Counted from the stretch's first letter, positions 1-6,476 are shown. The stretch: DNA of 7,524 nucleotides from DSSM01 sp964484125 (GCA_964484125.1 CAZAEK010000051.1:1-7524); one strand, 5' to 3'. Translations and numbers: made by a program. The notes: generated from the sequence alone by a model not told the origin.

Positions 1-61
1 CACCGCATAAAGTTTTGTGGTAAAAGTCCCGCCCATCGCAAATCTGCAAACCGTTGGTGGC
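1..61 (+). repeat. Site A, right arm of a cassette-boundary palindrome (left arm outside window)
   Basis: Ends in the same ccgttggtggc terminus that closes the other boundary sites, preceded by a GC-richer arm (cccgcccatcgc...) like the right arms of the long sites at 5428 and 6477. The left arm should lie just before the window and should read AAC followed by a complement of tttgcgatgggcggg. About 50 bases of arm and loop are visible, so this is probably one of the roughly 135-bp sites. Confidence 0.7.
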
Positions 62-263
62 AATCATAAAAAAACAAATCAAGAAATGGGAAAGAATTAT
101 ATAAAATATTAATAAAATCAAAAAGGAATTTGAAATAAATCAAGAAAATTTAAAAAATCAAATAAATATAATAAATCAGAAAATTAAGAAATAAAAACTG
201 CCACCAACAAAGTATGGTCGCCTATGCCGCTCAGAATGAGCGTCACAGCGTCCATACGTAACC
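53..263 (+). mobile_element. Gene-less AT-rich cassette, copy 1
   Basis: A complete cassette unit that starts gttggtggc and ends gccaccaac plus its palindrome. The roughly 140-base body is almost entirely A and T with runs of A and repeated aaatcaa/ataaatc words, and carries no open frame longer than about 15 codons. The only small frames are lost in copy 3, so it is not coding. Bases 51-268 are identical to 1176-1393. It contains a conserved TATAAT at 167-172 but no upstream TTG element at a convincing distance. It could be an AT-rich regulatory or spacer cassette; the function is unknown. Confidence 0.75.
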
Positions 264-272
264 GTTGGGTGC
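200..272 (+). repeat. Site B, short (73 bp) attC-like palindromic boundary
   Basis: Left terminus gccaccaac (200-208) matches the start of the preceding cassette, and right terminus gttgggtgc (264-272) matches the end of the following one. Inside are paired arms gtatgg(t)cgc / gcg(t)ccatac and a perfect inner stem cgctca-gaa-tgagcg. The right arm has about three more bases than the left between the terminal repeat and the gtatgg stem, giving unpaired bases on one side as in integron attC sites. Confidence 0.85.
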
Positions 273-341
273 AACCTTAAGAGACAACACAATACGCAGA
301 TTCAAAACCAATTGCAAATAAATCAAGTAACAAGGACACAT

Positions 342-1046
342 ATGAAAAAAGTAACTTCTAACATAGGATTACTATATCAACTTGGTGGATTGTCCTGTAT
401 GATCTTAATTGCATATTCCCTCATTACGATGCTAATAATGATAGGCATTGGAACTCCACCCGAGACTATTGAAGAGTGTTTTTCCATGTTACAAGATAAT
501 AGACTAACCGGACTATTGCGACTTGATATTTTGACTGTTATTGTAATGCCCCTTTATTATATGCTGTTCTATAGTATTTATTTGGCTCTTAAGAATACAG
601 ATAAAGAACTTATTTCAATTGCGACTATTTTGGTATTTGCTGGTTTAACATTATTTCTGGCAACACCATCAGTATTTTCTTATCTCTATTTAAGTGATGA
701 ATATACGAAGGCTACAATAGAATCTGAAAAAAGCCAATTAATTGCAGCTGGACAAGCTATACTTGCTTCTGATATGTGGCATGGTACTGGAGCAAAAATC
801 GGTGGAATTCTGATTCAATTGGGAGCTTTGATAATTTCATTGATAATGCTCAAAAGCAATGTTTTTAATAAGCTAACTGCTTATACTGGTATAGTGACAC
901 ACGGACTTGATTTGGTCCATATTATAATTGGATTTTTTCTTCCTAAATTGGGGATTATATTAATGGCAGTTGCCGGGCCATTATATTTATTATGGTTTCC
1001 ATTGATTGGGATACGATTATTTAGATTAAAAGACAAAATTGAATAA
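342..1046 (+). CDS. Hypothetical six-span integral membrane protein (DUF4386-like layout)
   Basis: A 234-residue, strongly hydrophobic protein with about six predicted membrane segments (roughly residues 16-38, 61-83, 90-116, 151-170, 178-200 and 203-227). It has a polar loop at 118-149 and a short basic tail (RLFRLKDKIE). The segment order and length resemble DUF4386-type membrane proteins, but I see no diagnostic motif and the family call is weak. I chose ATG 342 (MKKVTSN) over a TTG ten codons upstream because MKK is a normal start for a membrane protein and gacacat precedes it. It is the only gene of its cassette, 78 nt after the GTT boundary, and its stop is 5 nt before the next palindrome. 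No promoter match is visible in its leader. Its role cannot be read from the sequence. Confidence 0.85.
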   Translation: MKKVTSNIGLLYQLGGLSCMILIAYSLITMLIMIGIGTPPETIEECFSMLQDNRLTGLLRLDILTVIVMPLYYMLFYSIYLALKNTDKELISIATILVFAGLTLFLATPSVFSYLYLSDEYTKATIESEKSQLIAAGQAILASDMWHGTGAKIGGILIQLGALIISLIMLKSNVFNKLTAYTGIVTHGLDLVHIIIGFFLPKLGIILMAVAGPLYLLWFPLIGIRLFRLKDKIE

Positions 1047-1051
1047 AGGCA

Positions 1052-1186
1052 GCACCCAACAGCGTGTATGTAACAATAGCGGGTGAAGAGGTAAATCGAA
1101 GGTCTGTGCTTCTAAAAAACTTAGTGATAAACTGACAGGAAAGTGAATCTAATCCGCTACTGCACATACACTCGACCGTTGGTGGC
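1052..1186 (+). repeat. Site C, long (135 bp) attC-like palindromic boundary
   Basis: Left terminus gcacccaac (1052-1060) is the exact reverse complement of gttgggtgc at 264-272, the start of the same cassette. Right terminus gttggtggc is at 1178-1186. The arms pair with small bulges (agcgtgtatgtaacaatagcggg against tccgctactgcacatacactcgacc). The centre holds TGTGCTTCTA (1105) and TGACAG (1133) with the same 28-base offset as in the site at 6477. Confidence 0.85.
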
Positions 1187-1388
1187 AATCATAAAAAAAC
1201 AAATCAAGAAATGGGAAAGAATTATATAAAATATTAATAAAATCAAAAAGGAATTTGAAATAAATCAAGAAAATTTAAAAAATCAAATAAATATAATAAA
1301 TCAGAAAATTAAGAAATAAAAACTGCCACCAACAAAGTATGGTCGCCTATGCCGCTCAGAATGAGCGTCACAGCGTCCATACGTAACC
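1178..1388 (+). mobile_element. Gene-less AT-rich cassette, copy 2 (identical to copy 1)
   Basis: Bases 1176-1393 repeat bases 51-268 without any difference that I can find, including the palindrome. The identity stops exactly at the cassette core sequences, which argues for recent movement of this unit as a cassette rather than a larger duplication. It lies directly upstream of the mntA/hepT cassette. No gene is present. Confidence 0.8.
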
Positions 1389-1397
1389 GTTGGTGGG
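1325..1397 (+). repeat. Site D, short attC-like palindromic boundary
   Basis: Same interior as the site at 200-272, but the right terminus is gttggtggg (1389-1397), belonging to the next cassette. The site contains an in-frame ATG (1349) that reads through into mntA. I treat this as fortuitous because the sequence is the repeat itself. Confidence 0.85.
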
Positions 1398-1414
1398 CAT
1401 TAAAATCAAAAAAG

Positions 1415-1711
1415 ATGCTAACAAAAGAAATTATAAAACAACGAATCCATCAAAATAAATCTCAAATTAAAAAATTGGGAATAGATGTGATTGGTTTATT
1501 CGGTTCTTATGTACGGAAGGAGCAGCATGGGAAAAGTGATATTGATTTATTAATTGTTTTCGAAGAAGATAAGGAGAGTTTTAATAATTTTATGGAGGCT
1601 TGCTATCTTCTGGAAGAACTTTTCGAGGGGGAAAAAGTAGAAGTAGTGACAAAAAATGGATTGAGCCCTTATATTGGACCAAAAATACTAAAAGAAGTAG
1701 AATATTTCTAA
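1415..1711 (+). CDS. mntA: MntA-like minimal nucleotidyltransferase, antitoxin of an MNT/HEPN pair
   Basis: A 98-residue protein of the minimal nucleotidyltransferase fold. The catalytic signature GS-x10-DxD is intact (GS at residues 30-31, D42 and D44 in KSDIDLLIVF), and a third acidic residue is present as E76 in VEVVT. In characterised HepT-MntA systems this enzyme adds AMP to the HEPN partner and neutralises it. The sequence ends ...YIGPKILKEVEYF, a typical MntA tail. I use ATG 1415 because the 22 extra residues from an upstream ATG are encoded by the cassette-boundary repeat. It begins 26 nt after the GTT boundary and overlaps or abuts the HEPN gene. The role is inferred from family and neighbour. 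Confidence 0.9.
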   Translation: MLTKEIIKQRIHQNKSQIKKLGIDVIGLFGSYVRKEQHGKSDIDLLIVFEEDKESFNNFMEACYLLEELFEGEKVEVVTKNGLSPYIGPKILKEVEYF

Positions 1712-2048
1712 ATCACCGATAGATTATTTACATCATATTCTGGATGAATGCAATTATATCGTTTCTGTCATTGATGAAAATATGTCTAAAGATAAATTAT
1801 TGGATGATGAAACGCTGAAGCGAGCAGTTGTAAGAAGTATTGAGATAATTGGTGAAGCCACCAAGAAAATTCCTGTAGACTTTAAGGTAAAATGGGCTGA
1901 AATATCATGGAGAAATATGGCAGGAATGAGGGATAAACTGATTCATGACTATATGGGAGTAGACTATTCTATTGTTTGGGATGTAGTAAGGAATGTCATT
2001 CCATCCTTAAAAAATCAAATTAAGGAAATTATTGAAAAAGAAAAATAA
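1704..2048 (+). CDS. hepT: HepT-like HEPN toxin (DUF86), with abnormal start
   Basis: A HEPN-domain protein carrying the R-x4-H-x-Y motif as RDKLIHDY, which in HepT is both the RNase site and the tyrosine AMPylated by MntA. The first ATG (1782) gives only 88 residues and removes the first helix. The same frame upstream reads SPIDYLHHILDECNYIVSVIDEN, the usual HepT N-terminus, so the real product should be about 112 residues. No ATG, GTG or TTG is in that stretch: the codon before SPIDY is AAA (1710). The stated start is an ATT (1704) giving 114 residues and overlapping mntA by 8 nt; use of ATT is a guess. A two-base loss from an ancestral ...TAAATGTCACCG would explain the missing start. Either the toxin is translated by coupling from mntA, starts at 1782 truncated, or is inactive. 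Confidence 0.75.
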   Translation: MSKSPIDYLHHILDECNYIVSVIDENMSKDKLLDDETLKRAVVRSIEIIGEATKKIPVDFKVKWAEISWRNMAGMRDKLIHDYMGVDYSIVWDVVRNVIPSLKNQIKEIIEKEK

Positions 2049-2052
2049 AACT

Positions 2053-2123
2053 GCCACCAACACCGTATAGCTGCCTATGCCGCCACGAGGGACGGCACAG
2101 CAGCTATACCAGACGTTGTGCGC
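2053..2123 (+). repeat. Site E, short attC-like palindromic boundary
   Basis: Left terminus gccaccaac (2053-2061) pairs with the start of the mntA/hepT cassette (gttggtgg at 1389). Right terminus gttgtgcgc (2115-2123) opens the next cassette. The arms gtatagctgc / gcagctatac form a perfect 10-bp stem, with a second inner gccg / cggc stem. The interior sequence differs from sites B, D and H although the size is the same. Confidence 0.85.
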
Positions 2124-2170
2124 AAGTTTTTTCGGACAGTGAAGACCAAGAATAAAAATTAACGACAGAT

Positions 2171-2578
2171 ATGTTTAGATACAGCATTTGCGACCCATTA
2201 AGAAAAGAACCAATTGAATTGGGCGACATTGAAAAAGATAAAATCCTGGACACTTTTGACAGAATTCCGTGGACTGACTTGTTGGACAAAATGAAAGGAG
2301 TTAAAGAAAGTGAAATTTATTTTTCTCCATCACTAGAAGTTGAAAACAAAACTACTCGACATGGACTAGCTATTTCAATTGTTGAAGGTGAGAAAGGAAA
2401 TGAATTTTATATTTTTTACAAGAGACCAAAAATGGTGACAAAGATGTTCGGACTGATTAAGAAAATGGACGCCAATTATACATCCGACAGGACTGGACAG
2501 ACAAATAAAGATGCGAGAGATGCAATAAGTGCATTAATCACAGACGACTTAACGACACTTGAAAGAAGATGGGGTTGA
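2171..2578 (+). CDS. Hypothetical 135-residue soluble protein
   Basis: I do not recognise this family. The product is hydrophilic and charged, with no signal peptide or membrane span. It has an alternating strand-rich middle (ESEIYFSPSLEVEN, HGLAISIVEG, NEFYIFYKRP; residues 47-86) and a probable C-terminal helix (DARDAISALITDDLTTLERRWG), suggesting one small alpha/beta domain. It is the only gene of its cassette, 56 nt after gttgtgcgca, with the stop 8 nt before the closing tgcgcacaac. The ATG at 2171 is the first in frame and follows an A-rich stretch with no Shine-Dalgarno signal. A shadow frame on the other strand overlaps its start and has no support. Confidence 0.8.
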   Translation: MFRYSICDPLRKEPIELGDIEKDKILDTFDRIPWTDLLDKMKGVKESEIYFSPSLEVENKTTRHGLAISIVEGEKGNEFYIFYKRPKMVTKMFGLIKKMDANYTSDRTGQTNKDARDAISALITDDLTTLERRWG

Positions 2579-2586
2579 AAAAACCT

Positions 2587-2721
2587 GCGCACAACACCGT
2601 GTTTATGCCAGCTGCGGGTGACACTCTAAAATATAGTTTTGTTTTATTAACTTCGTCCACCCACGGTGGACAATGACGGCTTCGAAAGCCGCAGCCGTCA
2701 TAAACACAAAACGTTAGTGGC
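2587..2721 (+). repeat. Site F, long (135 bp) attC-like palindromic boundary
   Basis: Left terminus gcgcacaac (2587-2595) is the reverse complement of gttgtgcgc at 2115; right terminus gttagtggc is at 2713-2721. The outer arms pair as cgtgtttatg / cataaacac with gctgcgg / ccgcagc. Two extra small palindromes (gtccaccc-acggtggac and ggcttcgaaagcc) sit in the loop. A TAGTTTTG (2634) resembles a Bacteroidota -7 element but lacks an upstream TTG. Confidence 0.85.
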
Positions 2722-2762
2722 AAGCTTAACAGACATCGTAATCAGCAAAAGGACTTAAAAAT

Positions 2763-3719
2763 ATGAGAAATATGTTCCCTTTACTTTTTATAATTCTTTT
2801 TTCGTGTCAAAACACACCAAAGAATAACAAAATGCCAGAAGCTGAAAAAGTAAATACTGACACTTCATATGTATGGACAAAACTGTTGGATAGTGCCGAA
2901 TGGAGGAAGAATTATAACTTCCAAATGTTCAGCCAAACAGATACAATTTGGACATTTCACCCTGACGGAAATTGGTATTCAAAAGATGGTAAAAGTTGGA
3001 CAAAATCAAATCTGCCCAACTCAATCTCCAACCTTGCATTCTTAGACTATGTACAATTTAATGGAGCAGTTTATGGGCTTGGTTATTTCAAAGGGAATAT
3101 TGAGCAGTTTGAGTTCAAGCCTGAGATTTATAAGACAACTGACTTTAATAAATGGACAACTATTTCAAAAACAAGTAATCTACCAAAACGATTTTTCTAT
3201 CACCCATTTGTTTTTGACAACAAAATTTGGATAATTGGTGGAGAAGACAAAAACACTAAGTTTTCAGACATTTGGAATTCATCAGACGGAATTACTTGGA
3301 CAAAACAAAAAGAAAACCTACCATTTGGAAAACGAAGTGGAAGCCAAATAGTAACACTAAACAATAAGTTATACTTGCTTGACAATGATGTTTGGAGTTC
3401 AACAGACGGACTGAATTGGGAGAAAGTGACAGACGAGATAGTGAAGGGCGAGCAAATATTCGGTTATTCAGCACAAGTGCTTGACAACAAAATTTGGTTA
3501 CTTGGTTGTAACAGGAATGGACAGTTTTCAAGCCAAGTATTATTTAGTTCAGACGGGGAAAATTGGCAAACACAAACAGCACCTTGGTTGCTTCGAGGTG
3601 GAATTGCTGCGACAGTTCACAACAACAAAATATATATGACAGGTGGTAAATATGGTGGCACACCTAATCATCCTGCTTTTAGATACGACAATGATGTATG
3701 GACTCTTGAAAAGAAGTAA
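2763..3719 (+). CDS. Kelch-like beta-propeller lipoprotein
   Basis: A 318-residue exported lipoprotein. The N-terminus is a short hydrophobic signal (MRNMFPLLFIILFSC) with lipobox LFSC and lipidated C15. The rest is built of about five or six 45-50-residue units. Each has a W/Y-x-S-x-DG-x-x-W strand pair (residues 71-79, 171-179, 211-219 and 261-268, with a variant at 122-131) and an NKIW/NKLY-x-x-GG strand (153-160, 202-205, 242-248, 288-295). This is the Kelch/galactose-oxidase propeller pattern, so the protein is likely a surface binding scaffold; its ligand is unknown. Single gene of its cassette, 50 nt after gttagtggc. A weak aaagga lies upstream of ATG 2763; ATG 2772 would shorten the signal too far. 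Confidence 0.88.
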   Translation: MRNMFPLLFIILFSCQNTPKNNKMPEAEKVNTDTSYVWTKLLDSAEWRKNYNFQMFSQTDTIWTFHPDGNWYSKDGKSWTKSNLPNSISNLAFLDYVQFNGAVYGLGYFKGNIEQFEFKPEIYKTTDFNKWTTISKTSNLPKRFFYHPFVFDNKIWIIGGEDKNTKFSDIWNSSDGITWTKQKENLPFGKRSGSQIVTLNNKLYLLDNDVWSSTDGLNWEKVTDEIVKGEQIFGYSAQVLDNKIWLLGCNRNGQFSSQVLFSSDGENWQTQTAPWLLRGGIAATVHNNKIYMTGGKYGGTPNHPAFRYDNDVWTLEKK

Positions 3720-3732
3720 GACACGAAAGCCA

Positions 3733-3869
3733 GCCACTAACATCGTATTGGCAATAGTGGGGCTGACAGTTGTAAACTCAACATTTGTAATTCACTTATG
3801 CATTTGTGCATATGTTGAGCTGACGTTTTCCAAATACCCCACCATCGCCAATACGTAGCCGTTGGTGGC
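3733..3869 (+). repeat. Site G, long (137 bp) attC-like palindromic boundary
   Basis: Left terminus gccactaac (3733-3741) is the reverse complement of gttagtggc at 2713; right terminus gttggtggc is at 3861-3869. The arms tcgtattggcaatagtgggg and ccccaccatcgccaatacg pair. The loop contains a further stem, ctcaacat / atgttgag. A frame on the + strand crosses this site, but it only extends past the end of the upstream gene in another frame and is not a gene. Confidence 0.85.
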
Positions 3870-4076
3870 AATCATAAAAAAAACAACAAATCAAGAAACG
3901 AGAAAGAATCATATAAAATATTAATAAAATCAAAAAGAATTTTAAAAAATAAATCAAGAAAATTTAAAAATCAAATAAATATAATAAATCTGAAAATTAA
4001 GAAATAAAAACTGCCACCAACAAAGTATGGTCGCCCATGCCGCTCAGAATGAGCGTCCCGGCGTCCATACGTAACC
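3861..4076 (+). mobile_element. Gene-less AT-rich cassette, copy 3 (diverged)
   Basis: Same unit as at 53 and 1178 but with scattered substitutions and small insertions and deletions (for example aaacgagaaag in place of aaatgggaaag). No open frame is conserved between this copy and the other two, which supports a non-coding body. The words aaataaatataataaatc and aaaatattaataaaatc are kept in all three copies. It lies directly upstream of the HEPN cassette. Confidence 0.75.
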
Positions 4077-4085
4077 GTTATATGC
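4013..4085 (+). repeat. Site H, short (73 bp) attC-like palindromic boundary
   Basis: A variant of sites B and D. Left terminus is gccaccaac (4013-4021) and right terminus gttatatgc (4077-4085). The interior changes (cctatg to cccatg, cacagcg to cccggcg) extend the stem by one C-G pair, keeping the fold. Confidence 0.85.
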
Positions 4086-4105
4086 AACCTAAACAATAAG
4101 AACAT

Positions 4106-4651
4106 ATGATTGAACAATTTAAGATAGATTTAAAAGCTTACTTCCCTAATGATTTGGTTGATGCTTTGTTAAAATCATATGAAGAAATTAAAACAAACTA
4201 TATAATAAACAAATGGGAACCTTCTGAATTGAATGGAGGAAAGTTTGTTGAAGCAGCAATCAGAATGATGCAATTTGCTTGTAAAGGAGGAGTATATACA
4301 CCTATTGGTACTTCAATAAGGAATACATTTGACGAGTTAAAGAGTTTTGAACAAGCTCCTTCAACTATATTGGATTCATATAGATTACACATACCACGAT
4401 GTTTAGGGGCAATATATAATCTGAGAAATAGACGCGGTGTTGGGCATTTAGGTGGAGATATTAATCCAAATAGAGCAGATGCATTTTTAATAATTACAAT
4501 CGCTGAATGGATTTTAGCCGAATTATATAGAATTAACTATAATATTCCATTGCAAGATGCACAAAATTTAGTAGAGAATTTAATTTCAAGAAAACTTGAA
4601 TTGGTTTTTGAAGGTAATGGGATTAAAAGAGTTCTAAATCCAGATTTATAA
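4106..4651 (+). CDS. HEPN-type protein, N-terminal part of a frameshifted gene
   Basis: A 181-residue, helix-rich protein with a HEPN-like R-x6-H motif (R107 to H114 in RNRRGVGHLGGD), a pattern seen in abortive-infection and other RNase HEPN proteins. Other well-ordered parts are KWEPSELNGGKFVEA (36-50) and YTPIGTSIRN (64-73). The reading frame stops after VLNPDL, but a frame shifted by -1 continues at once as KDKILLILYS... to 4881. The natural protein is therefore probably about 258 residues, with a C-terminal winged-helix domain. The start is ATG 4106, 29 nt after gttatatgc. A likely RNA-targeting or nucleic-acid-responsive role is inferred from the motif only. Confidence 0.8.
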   Translation: MIEQFKIDLKAYFPNDLVDALLKSYEEIKTNYIINKWEPSELNGGKFVEAAIRMMQFACKGGVYTPIGTSIRNTFDELKSFEQAPSTILDSYRLHIPRCLGAIYNLRNRRGVGHLGGDINPNRADAFLIITIAEWILAELYRINYNIPLQDAQNLVENLISRKLELVFEGNGIKRVLNPDL

Positions 4652-4881
4652 AGGATAAAATTCTTTTAATACTATATTCTTATGATAAAGCAATTGTTAC
4701 AGTTGACGAAATAAAGAGCGATTTAAAATATCAAAATAAGGCATATCTGAAGAATAAAATATTAAAAAGATTAGACGATAGCCAGATGATAGAATTATCT
4801 GATAATGAAGAAATATTCATACTCCCACCAGGAATCAAATATGTCGAAGAAAATTATGAAAATTGGAAACTAAAAAAATAA
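4651..4881 (+). pseudogene. Detached C-terminal winged-helix part of the HEPN gene (frameshift)
   Basis: This open frame (free of stops from 4627) has no usable start codon before an internal ATG. It encodes 76 residues, KDKILLILYS...VTVDEIKSDL...RLDDSQMIELSDNEEIFILPPGIKYVEENY. It reads as a winged helix: a recognition-type helix, then a beta wing ending in LPPGIKYVEE, similar to the L-x-P-x-G-x-x-Y end of many such domains. It directly continues the protein ending at 4651 if one base is restored near ttataaagg (about 4646-4654). No canonical slippery heptamer is visible, so mutation or a sequencing error is more likely than programmed frameshifting. The stop is 3 nt before the next ATG. Confidence 0.75.
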
Positions 4882-4884
4882 AAC

Positions 4885-5424
4885 ATGGAAACAACCTCAA
4901 AAATCAACCTTAGAGTTGGAGAAATTGAAGTCAATATTGAAGGAACTGCTGAATTCGTTTCAGAACAATATGACAAAATTCACGAAAATCTAAAATCATA
5001 TGTAGACTTGACAAAAGAAGTCGTAAAGAAAGTCCACCATCATCAACCACCTGTTGAGACACTACCTGAAGTTAAAGCCGAGATTAATGAAGGAAATGGA
5101 AAAACTAATGAATTACCTGAATCATTTGGAGAATGGTTAAACAAAATTCCTAAAGGAACATCTGACACAGATAAAGCTTTGTTAGCCGGATATTTCAATC
5201 AAGTTTCGGTTGACGGGAAAATTTTCAAAGTAAGAGATGTTACCAAGACCTTAAAAGACCATGGAGTTAAGCTTTCAAATCCATCGAATCTAATTGGATT
5301 AGCCACAAAAGGTAAGAAATACATATTTCAGTTTTCTAAAGATGGAAAACAAGTAAATTATCGCTTTTCAAGGGAAGGAGAAGAGTATATGAAGGGTTTA
5401 ATTAAAGGAGAAACTCCAAAATAG
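4885..5424 (+). CDS. Hypothetical winged-helix partner of the HEPN protein
   Basis: A 179-residue protein of unknown function, starting 3 nt after the HEPN gene's second frame stops and within the same cassette, so the two are almost surely co-transcribed. Residues 1-50 form a strand-helix module (INLRVGEIEVNIEGTAEFVSEQYDKI). Residues 50-78 are a polar linker starting with a His/Pro stretch (HHHQPPVETLP). Residues 80-172 look like a DNA-binding-type winged helix (FGEWLNKIPKGTSDTDKALLAGYF..., ending YRFSREGEEYMKGL). No catalytic motif is seen. It may be a sensor or regulator for the HEPN protein; that is inference from adjacency. Confidence 0.82.
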   Translation: METTSKINLRVGEIEVNIEGTAEFVSEQYDKIHENLKSYVDLTKEVVKKVHHHQPPVETLPEVKAEINEGNGKTNELPESFGEWLNKIPKGTSDTDKALLAGYFNQVSVDGKIFKVRDVTKTLKDHGVKLSNPSNLIGLATKGKKYIFQFSKDGKQVNYRFSREGEEYMKGLIKGETPK

Positions 5425-5427
5425 GCT

Positions 5428-5561
5428 GCATATAACACGCGGTATAAAAAATTGCCGGGACAGTAGTCTATTAAAGGATTGTAGCCCGCTTCAACTTTTG
5501 TGTAACTTGACAGGAAATCTCCCGCAATCGGCAACTTTTCATACCGCCAAACGTTGGCGGT
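5428..5561 (+). repeat. Site I, long (134 bp) attC-like palindromic boundary
   Basis: Left terminus gcatataac (5428-5436) is the reverse complement of gttatatgc at 4077, with the match running further (gttatatgca-cct, 13 of 14). Right terminus gttggcggt is at 5553-5561. Arms cggtat...aattgccggg and cccgcaatcggcaactttt-cataccg pair. TGTAGC (5480) and TGACAG (5508) are 28 bases apart, as the corresponding words are in sites C and J. Confidence 0.85.
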
Positions 5562-5617
5562 TATGTTAAGTCTCAGAAATGTATAAAGATTTTATAATTA
5601 ACTCAAAACAAAAAAAC

Positions 5618-6451
5618 ATGAAAAATGTAATTTTGCTTTTTACTTTGATGGCGTTAACTGCTATCGCTTACGGACAATCAGACAAAAACGGATGTAAAGA
5701 TCATCCGCTTATTCCAACAAGAATCCCAAATTATTATATCTCTGATTGCGAAAATAACGAATTTTCCACACATACAGTGGTAACTACAATGGGTGAAAAG
5801 ACAGTAGAAGGAAAAAAAACAGTGCTTCAATACGCTCTTAAACCAGGTTTCAAAGGGGTTAGTGAAACATTTGTAAAAAGAAATTATATCGAAGCATTAA
5901 AAAAACAGAATGGGAAAGTTATGTTTGAATCCTCAGGAAGAGGCGTTGTCATGGTTAAGCGTCCCAATGGTTCAGAGGTTTGGGTTGATGTAAACGGATA
6001 TAGTGGAGATGGAAGCCCTGAAGAAACAGGGCTTTATTGGTTGTATATCATTGAAATCGCTCCAATGGAACAAGTTATCTCTGCGTCTGATTTATCTAAA
6101 GAAATAAATAATACAGGAAAAGTCACCCTTTACATACAATTTGAAACTGGTAAATCAGACATTAAACCAGAATCTGTTCCCATTATTGAACAAATGGCCA
6201 AAATGCTCAACAGTAATAAGCAGTTCAAAGTATTTATTGTAGGTCATACGGATAATGCAGGCACTCTTGAAGCAAATCTGAAATTATCAGAAGACAGAGC
6301 CAAAGCCGTAACTTCTATGTTGACATCAAAATTCAATGTATCACCCACTCAAATTATGGCAAAAGGCGTGGGTCCATTGGCACCCATTGCTAACAATGAT
6401 AGTGAAGATGGAAGGAGATTAAATCGAAGAGTGGAAATGGTAAAACAATGA
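5618..6451 (+). CDS. OmpA-family peptidoglycan-binding protein
   Basis: A 277-residue exported protein. Residues 1-20 (MKNVILLFTLMALTAIAYGQ) are a Sec signal peptide with likely cleavage after AYGQ. Residues 21-160 are an uncharacterised N-terminal region containing FVKRNYIEALKKQNGKVMFES and WVDVNGYSGDGSPEETGLYWLYIIE. Residues 168-277 are an OmpA C-terminal domain: TLYIQFETGKSDIKPES, VFIVGHTDNAG with D212, LSEDRAKAV, and DGRRLNRRVEMV, which supply the Asp and Arg that bind diaminopimelate in peptidoglycan. It probably sits in the periplasm or at the inner face of the outer membrane, attached to the cell wall. I chose ATG 5618 over 5579 because only the former opens on the signal peptide. Single gene of its cassette. 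Confidence 0.92.
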   Translation: MKNVILLFTLMALTAIAYGQSDKNGCKDHPLIPTRIPNYYISDCENNEFSTHTVVTTMGEKTVEGKKTVLQYALKPGFKGVSETFVKRNYIEALKKQNGKVMFESSGRGVVMVKRPNGSEVWVDVNGYSGDGSPEETGLYWLYIIEIAPMEQVISASDLSKEINNTGKVTLYIQFETGKSDIKPESVPIIEQMAKMLNSNKQFKVFIVGHTDNAGTLEANLKLSEDRAKAVTSMLTSKFNVSPTQIMAKGVGPLAPIANNDSEDGRRLNRRVEMVKQ

Positions 6452-6476
6452 ACATTTTATTCAAGATAAAAACACA

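Noticed and set aside
140..172. Sigma70-type promoter around TATAAT in the gene-less cassette
   Set aside because: The element is conserved in all three copies, but no TTG element lies at a suitable distance and the region is so AT-rich that TATAAT is expected by chance.
312..341. TTG start ten codons upstream of the membrane protein
   Set aside because: ATG 342 opens with MKK and lies closer to the first hydrophobic segment; the upstream residues look like leader sequence.
1349..1414. N-terminal extension of mntA starting inside the boundary palindrome
   Set aside because: The extra residues are encoded by the repeat that also occurs at 200 and 4013, where no mntA follows; ATG 1415 fits the family N-terminus.
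3643..3858. Open frame crossing the Kelch gene's end and site G
   Set aside because: It overlaps a clear coding frame and then reads through the palindrome; its composition is that of a shadow frame.
53..4076. CRISPR array from the regularly repeated boundary sequence
   Set aside because: Spacing is hundreds of bases and varies with gene length, and the intervals are coding or the same AT-rich unit.
4640..4660. Programmed -1 frameshift in the HEPN gene
   Set aside because: There is no X-XXY-YYZ slippery heptamer in frame and no obvious downstream stem; a base loss is simpler.
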